Origin: a virus
Length of the DNA: 28,675 nucleotides
Strand: one strand, 5' to 3'
Virus record (IMG/VR): IMGVR_UViG_3300030060_004001
Coordinates: 16,886-45,560 of that record
Part shown: positions 6,601 through 14,394 of the stretch, in pieces
How the letters are laid out: the number at the start of each line of letters is the position of its first letter
Position numbering within the stretch: the first letter of the stretch is position 1
Notes under the pieces: generated by a model
Told to the model about the DNA's origin: nothing
Seen by the model: only the letters and a program-made list of their open reading frames with translations
The model's database searches: none
Made by a program: the position numbers and the translations under genes

Positions 6601-9600
6601 TCACTTATTAATTCTTCTTTAGAATATGTATCTCGAGCTTCATTTAAATCTTTTTCTAAATCAGAGATTAATTTTTTCTTTTCGTTTATCTTTTTTTGAA
6701 GTTCAGATTTCTTTTCATTTACGTTTTCTATTAACTCATCTTTAGACATTTCGCCTTTAGCGTATTTCTGTGGAACGATTCCCTCTAATATAGCCATTGA
6801 TGTAGTGTCGGTGTTTTTTGCTGTTACCGCATCTTTTATCTTAGCTATAGCCTTTTGGTATTTTTTAGCAATCTTTTCAGATTGTTTCAGGATGGAAGAA
6901 AATTTAAAACCAGGTGCATCCATTAACTTTCTAAAAGCTTTTGGCATTAAACCTTTAGCGGTAAACATTCTTCTTCTTAATTGCTCTGCAAATTTTGCCA
7001 GCTTGTTGCTAAAAGATTTACCAATAAACAAATCATCTTTTCCTTTCTTTTCTAAAAAGAAAAAGTCAAATACTTTTTTAGCACCTGGAATAGATTTTAC
7101 TTTATCGAATATAGTTTCAATTATAACTTGAGGCTGAAAACCAGCTTCCCTTTCTTCAGTGGTGTCGGGATCTTCGTCTATCGGTTTTTCATCTTGGACT
7201 TCTTCTTGTTGCTGTGACACTTCCATCTCACTGGTCGTCCCGCTTTCTTGTCCTTCTTCTCCTGTATCTTGCACGCTATCAGCTGTTTCCCTTTGTACGG
7301 CATAATCATTAATTTTAGTTAGTAATTCATCTGCTTTAATATCTCTGTCTGTACTAATGTCAATATCTAAATCAGGTATTAATTCAGAAACCTGACTGAG
7401 TTCTTCTAAGGTTAAGTTATTATCTCTAGATATAGCATAAGCAGCAATCTTTCTTGCTTCTATAATACCGTCTTCTGGAGTTTGTTCTACTTCTTCTACT
7501 TGTTCTAACTCTTCTACCTGCTCAGTTTCTCGTTGAGTTTCTTTGTCTTTGAGGGCTCTTTCTTTTAAAGCGGATACTTCTTTTTCAGATTGGTCAATTA
7601 TATCATCTATTTCTTGTTGCTTTGCTTTTATTAACCCATCGTACCCTCTTTGCATTCTTTTATTAGTAGCATTAGATTTTTGTTCTTCCAGCTTATTAAG
7701 CTCTAATATTTTTCTTGCAATGTCTAATTTCTGTTCTGGATCTAACCCAGGATAGGCGTTAGTTTGTTCGTAGGCATTTTTAATATCCTCAATGCGTTGC
7801 ATTATATCGTTAGCCTCATCAGCAGTTAATTCTCCTTTTGCAATTTTTACTTTTAACTTAGTTTCAAAACCTTGTTTTATATCTTCGTCTTCAGCAATAA
7901 TTAAAGCCGCAGCTATTTGTTCGTCTGTCGCTATGTCTGACGGACCATTTTGAGCTAGAGTAACTGCGGTGCTTACGATACCACCCGCTGCAAAACCTAA
8001 GCTACCTTCTAAAGCAGTGTCTTTCCAAAACTGTTTAGTAGATGGATTAAACTGTTCTCTTTCAGTAAACAACTCTCCTTCAGTGTTGGCTGCGAGCTTT
8101 TCCATTTCATTAAATATTTCCTGAAGTCCTTTTTGAGTCCACCCCTGTGATATTTCTGTAACAGCTTCTCCAGTTGCTCCAGTAAAAAGTTTTGCAACTT
8201 TGTAAGGATTGCTAAATATTTCTTCAACGTGTCTAAAAAATCCACGTAAGGTAGATTTCTTTCCAGCATCCATAAAGTATTTCTTTAAAAGCTTTTCTAA
8301 TACAGCACCTATTTTACCAGTAGAAAATTTAAGACCTAACCTGTCTAAATAAAAAATAGCAATACCAACTGCTGTTTTTAAAGCTAACTTGTGACTTTCT
8401 GGAATATCGTCAAATAAAGGATCTGTATCCATTCTTTCTGACAACCTTTCATAAACCATTGCTGCCGAAGAAGCAGGTAATGCATTCATCATAATACCCG
8501 CACTTGATGGCCCTAATACTAAAACAGCAGCGGTTATGTTACCAGCTAATTCATCAAGAACAGTTAGTAGTTGTCTTCCCCAATTGCCTTGTCTTCTTAT
8601 AGCTTCTATTTTTTCTTTTGGTATATCTCCTTCTAGTCCTAAAAAATCTCTTAAATCATCTGCGTCTTTTCGTATTTGATTTCTTTGATCTTCATCTAAC
8701 CCGCCAAAGGGAGTCTGAAGTAAATCCAACATATGTATGTAAGCACCAAGCAAAGGATCTTCAATGGCGTCTATAAAAATTTGCGTCCAATATGAGTATT
8801 CATCAGACAAGTTCATTTCATATGGTCCTGTTTGAATTTGATACTTTCTATAGTACTCTATTTTTTGAGCAATCAAAGCAGTGGATTCATCTTGAAGCTC
8901 ATCCATCACCTCTGCTTTAGCAATAATTTTTCTGCTAGTTTCTTCAATTTCTTCTTGCAGTTTTAAATAATCATCAGCAGCTTGGTTTATTTCTTCAAAA
9001 GTTGAGTTAGGATCTCCAACAATTTTTTTTAATTCTTCTGCTTGTGTTGTTTGATCTTCTAGTTTTTTAATGTAATTTTCTCTTAAAGTGAGTAGTTCTT
9101 TTTCTAATTGGACAATGTTTTTTCTAATTGCTTTTATCTCCTCTAAGTCTATTTGCTCATCTACTTCACTTCTTACTTTTTGTATTTCTGTTTTTTCTGA
9201 ACGAGCATTTTTTTCAATGAATTTTTTTAACTTCTCTTTTTCTTTTTTTATTTTTTCTCTTTGCTTGTCTGGATCAAGTATTTGAATGCCTAAATCACCT
9301 TCACCACCTCCAGTAATAGATTTTAAGCCTAAATCAATGTCGGTTCTAGATACATCTAAATCAATTGTTATTTCATCCGTTACATTACCATCTTCATCAA
9401 CCGCCTTTACAATCATTGAGTCTCCCACACCTGATTGCTCCGCTTCAATACCATAGTCGTTATAAATAGAGTTTACAAATGGAACTGAGTCTTCTTCGTT
9501 GCTTGTTATTATTTGATCTCCAATAGGTGTATCTAAAACTTTTGTTGGGGCCTCACCCGATTCGGTTTCCTCAAAAGCTTTATCAATTTCAGCTGTACTA

Positions 9601-10931
9601 TATCTAGTGGTTATGTCTGAGTTAGGGTGTAATCTACGATGGGAATTTACTTTTTCTTTAAACTCATCTTTCTTTACTTCTTTGTCTACTCTTTTCGTTT
9701 CTTCTAATACTGTTTTCTGCAGCTCTGTAGGTTCTTTTCCTTCTGCAGTAGGTAATACTATAGACTCCTCAATGACAACTTCTTTTTCATTTCCCTCTGG
9801 GTCGGTGTATGTAGCTTTAACTACATCTTTCATTTCTTCAACTTCACTAACGTCTTTATAAAGTTCTAACTGTTGTTTCTTATCTTCTCTTCTGACTATT
9901 TGTTGTTGTAACCCTGGATCTGTATTTGGATCTTTTCCTAATGCTGTTTCATTTTCTATAACTACATCTAAGTCTTCAATTTCTTTTTCCAGTTCTTGTA
10001 TTTCTTGACTAGTTGTTTTACCTGTTTCTGTTTCTGGGTCAATAGCAGTAGGTACACTAAAATCTCCTGTAGTTGTTTTACCTGTCTTTTCTTGTGTCTT
10101 GGTAACAACTACTACTTCATCTAACAATATACCATCAAAAGATGGGTCTTGCTCTTTGATTTTGTTTAAGACTTTTTGTTGGTCTTCATCTTTTAATTCA
10201 GATGGTTTGGTAGGGGTATTTTGATCTATCTCAAAAATTGTTTTGCGATCATCTGCCTCTGCGTCTGGAGTTGGTGTTGGTGCTGGGGCTGCTGGAGGAG
10301 GTGTTTTTGTAATTTCCTCTTTTAAAGATTCTTGAGCAGCTTCATAGTTTTCTTTATAGTATATCCCGCCTTTAGCAAATATTTCTCCACCTGGAGACTT
10401 AGATGCTCTTTTTAAATCATTTCGGGCTTTTCGATTAGTGGTTTTATATGAATACTTACCTATGTCATATCCAATTCCTTTAAATTTTACATTCGTAGGA
10501 ATATATCCTTTCTCAGCTTGTTCAAAAGTAATACCTTCTACGTCTGGGTCTAAGCCAGTTATTCGCTTATACTTCTCTTTCCATTTATCATCTGTGGGTT
10601 GTTGAGCAGCAGGTGGTTGTTGAGCAGCAGGTGGTTGTTGAGCAGCAGGGGAAGAAGCTTCTTCATCATTATCAACGGGAGAAGGTGGTTCAACCTCCGT
10701 TGGAGAAGACTCCGATGAGGTAGGCTCTTGACTCTCCTCTGTAGTGGACTCCGTATCTACCTCTAGTGAAGTAGAAGTTGAATCTTTTTTTTTTAAGATA
10801 GAGTCTTTTAGCTGATTTAATTCAGCTTTATCATTTATATCAGTAAACCTGTCCAGTAAATCTTGATCTGAAACATTTGGATTTGATTTAAGTTGACTCT
10901 CCAGTCTTCGTAATGTTTTTTCACTAGCCAT
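3684..10931 (-). CDS. Giant internal virion (ejection) protein, 2415 aa
   Basis: The last and largest gene of the structural block, preceded by two other presumed ejection proteins, occupies the place of the T7 gp16-type inner-core protein. I see no lysozyme or transglycosylase signature. Residues 40-120 are a disordered Ser/Thr/Glu/Pro-rich stretch with a PAAQQP tandem repeat. Charged coiled-coil-like segments lie near 560-690, 1060-1170 and 1400-1485, and a Glu/Gln-rich linker near 1217-1264. Hydrophobic or glycine-rich stretches that could insert in membrane lie near 794-820 (AAVLVLGPSSAGIMM), 847-863, 974-992 and 1949-1967. Near 1735-1755 it has YNLPTHAINFFGN, similar to the NPxTHxxNxxGN motif in the large polyvalent and ejection proteins of other phages. 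It is probably packaged in the capsid and injected with DNA. The start lies 1 nt after the upstream stop. The exact role is inferred. Confidence 0.8.
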   Translation of the reverse strand: MASEKTLRRLESQLKSNPNVSDQDLLDRFTDINDKAELNQLKDSILKKKDSTSTSLEVDTESTTEESQEPTSSESSPTEVEPPSPVDNDEEASSPAAQQPPAAQQPPAAQQPTDDKWKEKYKRITGLDPDVEGITFEQAEKGYIPTNVKFKGIGYDIGKYSYKTTNRKARNDLKRASKSPGGEIFAKGGIYYKENYEAAQESLKEEITKTPPPAAPAPTPTPDAEADDRKTIFEIDQNTPTKPSELKDEDQQKVLNKIKEQDPSFDGILLDEVVVVTKTQEKTGKTTTGDFSVPTAIDPETETGKTTSQEIQELEKEIEDLDVVIENETALGKDPNTDPGLQQQIVRREDKKQQLELYKDVSEVEEMKDVVKATYTDPEGNEKEVVIEESIVLPTAEGKEPTELQKTVLEETKRVDKEVKKDEFKEKVNSHRRLHPNSDITTRYSTAEIDKAFEETESGEAPTKVLDTPIGDQIITSNEEDSVPFVNSIYNDYGIEAEQSGVGDSMIVKAVDEDGNVTDEITIDLDVSRTDIDLGLKSITGGGEGDLGIQILDPDKQREKIKKEKEKLKKFIEKNARSEKTEIQKVRSEVDEQIDLEEIKAIRKNIVQLEKELLTLRENYIKKLEDQTTQAEELKKIVGDPNSTFEEINQAADDYLKLQEEIEETSRKIIAKAEVMDELQDESTALIAQKIEYYRKYQIQTGPYEMNLSDEYSYWTQIFIDAIEDPLLGAYIHMLDLLQTPFGGLDEDQRNQIRKDADDLRDFLGLEGDIPKEKIEAIRRQGNWGRQLLTVLDELAGNITAAVLVLGPSSAGIMMNALPASSAAMVYERLSERMDTDPLFDDIPESHKLALKTAVGIAIFYLDRLGLKFSTGKIGAVLEKLLKKYFMDAGKKSTLRGFFRHVEEIFSNPYKVAKLFTGATGEAVTEISQGWTQKGLQEIFNEMEKLAANTEGELFTEREQFNPSTKQFWKDTALEGSLGFAAGGIVSTAVTLAQNGPSDIATDEQIAAALIIAEDEDIKQGFETKLKVKIAKGELTADEANDIMQRIEDIKNAYEQTNAYPGLDPEQKLDIARKILELNKLEEQKSNATNKRMQRGYDGLIKAKQQEIDDIIDQSEKEVSALKERALKDKETQRETEQVEELEQVEEVEQTPEDGIIEARKIAAYAISRDNNLTLEELSQVSELIPDLDIDISTDRDIKADELLTKINDYAVQRETADSVQDTGEEGQESGTTSEMEVSQQQEEVQDEKPIDEDPDTTEEREAGFQPQVIIETIFDKVKSIPGAKKVFDFFFLEKKGKDDLFIGKSFSNKLAKFAEQLRRRMFTAKGLMPKAFRKLMDAPGFKFSSILKQSEKIAKKYQKAIAKIKDAVTAKNTDTTSMAILEGIVPQKYAKGEMSKDELIENVNEKKSELQKKINEKKKLISDLEKDLNEARDTYSKEELISEEKELKEMESAIEFAKRNLINLEDSMERISRVQDQINNDEIIPIDQEILDNVNEMRNMIDQLSVYLLVADQNANILSDEQRKAVEENLGTYVARKYKNFTDKNWADEVTEELKDQAAQEIYQEIKRTNPEMSDEVAMAKARNILDDIMTKTPTNEISNGIRNPKVKSKGDLSVEMRMALGQFGDPSSVFITTIMTQANLIKNAEKINDVVEYGKKNGFMFDSEDQAIEQGLKDFGDKGRDVYTAEVEIGGKKYYTTEEVKNELNGKNLQENTKDVLTTLVNGYKKFQAFYKQIFTVYNLPTHAINFFGNTGIALNNGHINIAKFKDTYNSLKNNFDEDFYKVMSEKGLLGADAQFGEIKSLLNKSPEQSLVDETSRKTTWQRIYDKFKIGKKAQSLYQMEDDFWKIYGAWNEAESYAKALYNKKVSELTEEEKKIVFDKAVENASEIYPNWNKIPQLVQATKYLPIISPFVSFTYESYRVQFSNLKLAYDELNSDNPNIRKIGSKRLAAIAVSQGLIASVLSTLGSDDDELDPKTPEGEIALDKMRVFRAPWQTNSNILPISVDDAISEKEIIEKQKEENPYISDAAADAIAKNKKLQGGVYRYFDLSASNPFGAKEKLFNAISNGESFTDVTLNIVDELSTQFFAGDIGVQVATEITSGKNNYGNPIYLKGDSDFVKGMKSLEYALKRFTPSMAKYVKKLRNEGYSGDIGMALIGLKPYELDMRKNLEYTVFESEQKENELSYAVDRNNLSAIRDLGYNNYDQFFNDNNGENLLKTEKDLKGIIERKKGDIRLKNIVAEGVNNKNIMPVELREYYDSRNKVYKEELKTLALKVNAMMEVGKVPGGDVVTILINKGIPARDVQIIMKGSKQGNNFDPPNLETSFHRSFYKNLQKNYAEKQKTKGLTDDEKETYDILKSRNDRLLMDYGQGETAIQFKQRMMGDLSIDPKSDDAEEQYKTWVKGYQKQLEGYK
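10598..10651. repeat. Three tandem 18-bp repeats in the giant virion gene
   Basis: Three adjacent copies of GTTGTTGAGCAGCAGGTG (+ strand reading) lie at 10598-10615, 10616-10633 and 10634-10651. The third differs at one base near its end. They encode the hexapeptide AAQQPP repeat near residues 94-114 of the 2415-aa protein. The unit is a multiple of 3, so copy changes keep the frame. Near-identity at DNA level suggests recent slippage expansion. Confidence 0.9.
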
Positions 10932-10932
10932 A

Positions 10933-12885
10933 TTATTGATTTATACTAATGTTGTTGTTTGGTAATGCAGTATCTATTAAGTCATTTATTTTCCCTAAAA
11001 GAGCTCCATTAGTTTTTAAACTTGTATCCCATAAAGCTTCTGTAACTGCTTCTAAAATTACTTGATGATCATCAGAAGAAATTTTATAAGGATTGTTTAC
11101 AGCATCAAATGGTTGGTTTGGATTTGTTAATTCTGAAGGACTTGGTATGTTAATTGTTATTCCTTTATTTCCGTCTGAATGTCTAAATCTAGTTTTGTCT
11201 TTTATAGATATAACTAAATCTCCATTATTGTTAGTGCTGATTTTATGATTGTTTGTTATGCTTTTAGGTACTCTATATTTTTGTTGAGTAGATGATCTTG
11301 GGCCTTTAAAATGTTTTTCATAAAATCTAACTAAATTCTTGTCTAGGCTATAGTCACCTTGTGTATCTGAAAAATCTAAAACATTAGACAGTGAAGAAGT
11401 TCTACCTCCCGCAGATTGTGCAACAGCATCTCCAAAATAACCAGTAAATACACTCACTTCAGTATCTGTGTCTTTGTCTCCAGCATCTGTGGTGAAATAA
11501 TCACTAGCCTCTGTTTTATATTGATCGCCTGAAATATTTGTTAATCCCGTTGCTTTCCATTCGTCACTAAAAGCAGCTTTAGGTTTTTTTATAGAATAAA
11601 AATCAGAAATTACTTCTTGAGTGGATCTTTTCTTTCCTGCTTGATCATATAAATCTACGGTAAGTGGATTTTGATTTGGCAGTTTTATTTCGTATTCAGT
11701 GATTACTTCTTGACCATTAATGGTTTTTGTTTTAAAATCTATGTCTTCTGCTCCTATAGCTTGTGCATAAGCAAACATACCTGTTTGTCTGGTAGAGGAA
11801 TTTGTTGATGTTAAAAAATTATTAATATTTCTAATTCTGTCTCTAGCATCATTTTGATCTTGAGTCACTTTAGGAGATGTTTGTCCACCTTTATTTTTTT
11901 GAGTTTGTTTAACACCAAAAGAAGCATCTAATGACTTATAAAATTCATCCCTTGCTTTTTGTTGTATACCATCTTTTTGTTGAGAAACCACAACAGGTTG
12001 GTTTGTTACAGGATCTATTTCTAAAAATATAGTTCCTGTAGACGCTCTGTTGGCATCATAAGGATCAAAAGAAACTTCTGTGTTAAGACCATTTTGAACA
12101 AGATAATTTGCAGCTTTAATAGATCCAACACTATTAAACTCTGCTTCGGCTGACTTTTTTAAAGTGGGTTCAAAATTTGGATTTTGTCTAGGGTCTACTG
12201 TTGTAACCAGACCACCTGCGCTAGTGGTTGTGCTAGGTAGTTTTTGTTTTAAAGCAGTAGTTACATTTTTTAATCTCTCATTAAAATCAACAGATTCTTT
12301 GTTGTGATAAGTTAAAGCGTTTAAATCTGTAATGCTAAGTGGCTTGGCTTGGTTCCCTCCAATTCTTGCACCGGTGGGTGAGTTTGGATCGTATTTGTAA
12401 AACTTTAATTGACCATCTTCCCAAGTAGGTTCTAAATCACCTACAAAGTCATAGCTTTGCATTAAAGCAGCAGAAGCTTGACTAACAGGAGATGGATTTG
12501 TTAAAGCTTCATATCCAGCATATCTTTTCGCATAGTCTGAGCTCCACACATTAAATAATTCTAGCTGTCCTTTCAAGGCATCTTGTTGAAGCACTAAATC
12601 TTTAGCCCCTATTTGTCCAGTTTGTGCAGCTAATTTTAACTGTTCATTTACATCTCCCAGTAAATACCCTACATTTCCTACAAAGTTTCTTCCTGATGTT
12701 CGATTTGATGCTTTTAAGTTCTTTATGTCATCAGCAATATTTTTAGAACCTTTTAAAGCAGCAGCTGTTTCGGTAGCTTTTTTTTGTTCTGCTTCGTCTA
12801 GCTTGGTTGTTATCTGTTGAGTTACTTTAGACCAATCAACCGCAATAGGCTTGTCTCTTTCTACATATCCAAAATATTCAGCCAT
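10933..12885 (-). CDS. Presumed internal virion/ejection protein (650 aa)
   Basis: This 650-aa protein lies between the small coiled-coil protein and the giant protein, with gaps of 6 nt and 1 nt. That is the position of the second of the three ejection proteins in T7-like and related podoviruses. The N-terminal ~130 residues are Lys/Ala/Gln-rich and helical (TTKLDEAEQKKATETAAALKG). The remainder is Thr/Asn/Gln-rich and mixed, with alternating strands (for example KTKTINGQEVITEYEIKLP). No enzymatic motif, signal peptide or membrane helix stands out. It starts MAEYFGYVERDKPIAVDW. The name is inferred from position and size; I do not recognise a specific family. Confidence 0.65.
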   Translation of the reverse strand: MAEYFGYVERDKPIAVDWSKVTQQITTKLDEAEQKKATETAAALKGSKNIADDIKNLKASNRTSGRNFVGNVGYLLGDVNEQLKLAAQTGQIGAKDLVLQQDALKGQLELFNVWSSDYAKRYAGYEALTNPSPVSQASAALMQSYDFVGDLEPTWEDGQLKFYKYDPNSPTGARIGGNQAKPLSITDLNALTYHNKESVDFNERLKNVTTALKQKLPSTTTSAGGLVTTVDPRQNPNFEPTLKKSAEAEFNSVGSIKAANYLVQNGLNTEVSFDPYDANRASTGTIFLEIDPVTNQPVVVSQQKDGIQQKARDEFYKSLDASFGVKQTQKNKGGQTSPKVTQDQNDARDRIRNINNFLTSTNSSTRQTGMFAYAQAIGAEDIDFKTKTINGQEVITEYEIKLPNQNPLTVDLYDQAGKKRSTQEVISDFYSIKKPKAAFSDEWKATGLTNISGDQYKTEASDYFTTDAGDKDTDTEVSVFTGYFGDAVAQSAGGRTSSLSNVLDFSDTQGDYSLDKNLVRFYEKHFKGPRSSTQQKYRVPKSITNNHKISTNNNGDLVISIKDKTRFRHSDGNKGITINIPSPSELTNPNQPFDAVNNPYKISSDDHQVILEAVTEALWDTSLKTNGALLGKINDLIDTALPNNNISINQ

Positions 12886-12891
12886 ATTGTT

Positions 12892-13548
12892 TTATGTTGC
12901 AGGTTTATATATGTAAGGATTAGTTAGAGGGTCGTAAGCTTTATTCGTGTCTTGCAATTCAAAAGTGCCGTCCCCAAAATCAAAAACACCTGTTTTTTTA
13001 CCCATCAAGAAAGCTCCTGTAGTTCCTAACCCTTCCCCAACAGCTTCTGCTCCTGCTTGTCTTTGTTGAGTAGCTAACATCTCACTTTGAGCAGCAACTT
13101 GTTGTGCACCTTTTGCTCTTTCTTCAGCAATGGTTTGTAGTCTTTTAGCTACATTTTGTTCTTCCCCAGCTATGTCAGCTTCTAAATCTTGAATCTGTTT
13201 CATTCTTCTTACACTAGCTTGTCTTTGTTGCTGACTAAATTGCTGACCTAATATACCTCCCGCTGACAATGCTGTGCGATAATCTCCTCCAAAATTCTCT
13301 AAAGCTGTTGCTAAATTCTGAGAAATAGTTTCAGACTCTAACTTGAAAGGTTCATCAGAAACGCTTCTCATTTTTTCAGCATTTATTTTAGCTTGCTTTA
13401 TTGCGTCTTCTACATATCTTTGAGCATCTAATTCTGCTTGTCTTTGAATGTCTGCGGTTTTTTTAGCTTGAATAAAATTAAACCTACCTTCTACAGCTCC
13501 TATGCCTAGTTCAATTAAAAGCTTTTGTGTCATTGGATCCATTGCCAT
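12892..13548 (-). CDS. Small coiled-coil internal virion protein (T7 gp14-like position)
   Basis: This 218-aa protein is Ala/Gln/Glu-rich and almost wholly helical. It starts MAMDPMTQKLLIELGIGAVEGRFNF, continues with a long heptad-like region (residues ~30-160: QAKKTADIQRQAELDAQRY, then QQQRQASVRRMKQIQDLEAD) and ends in a short Gly/Asp-rich tail (GVFDFGDGTFELQDT). Short Ala/Gln-rich coiled-coil proteins placed before two much larger ones are typical of the first ejection protein of podoviruses (T7 gp14 or P22 gp7 type), which form the channel base in the cell envelope. The region from about residue 165 (AGAEAVGEGLGTTGAFLMG) is glycine/alanine-rich and may be membrane-active. It appears to have its own promoter, with a TTATCTTTG box 36 nt upstream. 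Confidence 0.65.
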   Translation of the reverse strand: MAMDPMTQKLLIELGIGAVEGRFNFIQAKKTADIQRQAELDAQRYVEDAIKQAKINAEKMRSVSDEPFKLESETISQNLATALENFGGDYRTALSAGGILGQQFSQQQRQASVRRMKQIQDLEADIAGEEQNVAKRLQTIAEERAKGAQQVAAQSEMLATQQRQAGAEAVGEGLGTTGAFLMGKKTGVFDFGDGTFELQDTNKAYDPLTNPYIYKPAT

Positions 13549-13584
13549 ACCTGTACTATTGTTTTTTAGGTGAATGTATTATTG

Positions 13585-13592
13585 CAAAGATA
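13585..13592 (-). promoter_or_regulatory. Candidate Bacteroidota -7 promoter element (TATCTTTG)
   Basis: On the minus strand TTATCTTTG directly follows the stop codon of the 266-aa gene and lies 36 nt before the ATG of the 218-aa gene. It matches TAnnTTTG. It would start transcription of the three ejection-protein genes. No obvious -33 TTTG is seen. Confidence 0.45.
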
Positions 13593-13593
13593 A

Positions 13594-14394
13594 TTAATTT
13601 TTGCGTAAAATAGGGTTACTCATCATTGTGTCTGAGATAACTGAGAACAATTCAGAAGCAAACCTATCATCACTTGTTAGTGTATATTTCATATAATGAC
13701 CCCTTATTCCGTGTGATTCAGCCACTGTATTTTTAACATACATTATAAAATCTCCATTATTCGGAGGAGTTATAGGTAAAGTAGCATTAATCGTAATTAC
13801 ATTGGTTGCTCTATTTACAGCTGTTACAGTTCCAGAATCTTTTACTCCAGAGGGGCCTATTCCCGGAGAGAAGATAGTGTCTCCTACGCTTAAAATAGAA
13901 TCTATTTCAACGCTAGAGGCAAAAGCAATATCAAAAACATTAGGCGCTGTATTAGTAACAGTAGTGCAATTAGCAATACCATTGGCGTATCTAATTAAAA
14001 AATTAATATCAGTACTCACATAACGGATAAAAGAAAATTGATTACCTTCCTTTGTTTCAAAATAAGTTTTATCAATTGAAGCTACTTGCGGTAATCCGCT
14101 AGCTCCCAATAAATCTGTTTCCAAATCCACTTTCCATTTGGTATCGGATTGTATTTCTATGGTCTTAAAAAGTTTATTTTCAAGAGGAGATTTATTAAAT
14201 ACACTCGTTACCTTAGATTCATATTGTACGCCATAAAAATTAGCTCTATTTGTATTAGTATTATGCCTGTATAGTTGTCCATTTTTAAATGAATAAAAAT
14301 AATTATTTAAACCAACCATTGACTCAGGTATAAAAGAATAAAAAGAAGGCCATCCTTTATCGCTAGGGCTGTATGTTAAAGTATATTCTGACAT
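13594..14394 (-). CDS. Tail structural protein, probable partner of the large tail-hub protein
   Basis: This 266-aa protein starts in a TAATG overlap with the stop of the 1621-aa tail gene, so the two are translationally coupled. Its N-terminus KGWPSFYSFIPESMVGLNN followed by FYSFKNGQLYRHN is a motif I associate with tail proteins of crAss-like and marine Bacteroidota podoviruses, where it may also occur fused to the large hub protein. Residues ~170-205 contain SVGDTIF then GTVTAVNRATNVITI, a beta-type segment also seen in the capsid and 168-aa proteins. Composition is beta-rich, with no signal peptide or catalytic motif. It probably forms part of the tail hub or spike base. The exact role is not shown by the sequence. 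Confidence 0.7.
   Translation of the reverse strand: MSEYTLTYSPSDKGWPSFYSFIPESMVGLNNYFYSFKNGQLYRHNTNTNRANFYGVQYESKVTSVFNKSPLENKLFKTIEIQSDTKWKVDLETDLLGASGLPQVASIDKTYFETKEGNQFSFIRYVSTDINFLIRYANGIANCTTVTNTAPNVFDIAFASSVEIDSILSVGDTIFSPGIGPSGVKDSGTVTAVNRATNVITINATLPITPPNNGDFIMYVKNTVAESHGIRGHYMKYTLTSDDRFASELFSVISDTMMSNPILRKN

Noticed and set aside
8009-8269. 86-codon minus-strand frame inside the 2415-aa gene
   Set aside because: It is another reading frame of the same strand within a long continuous gene and shows no start context or recognisable domain. I also considered a frameshift, but the main frame is intact throughout.
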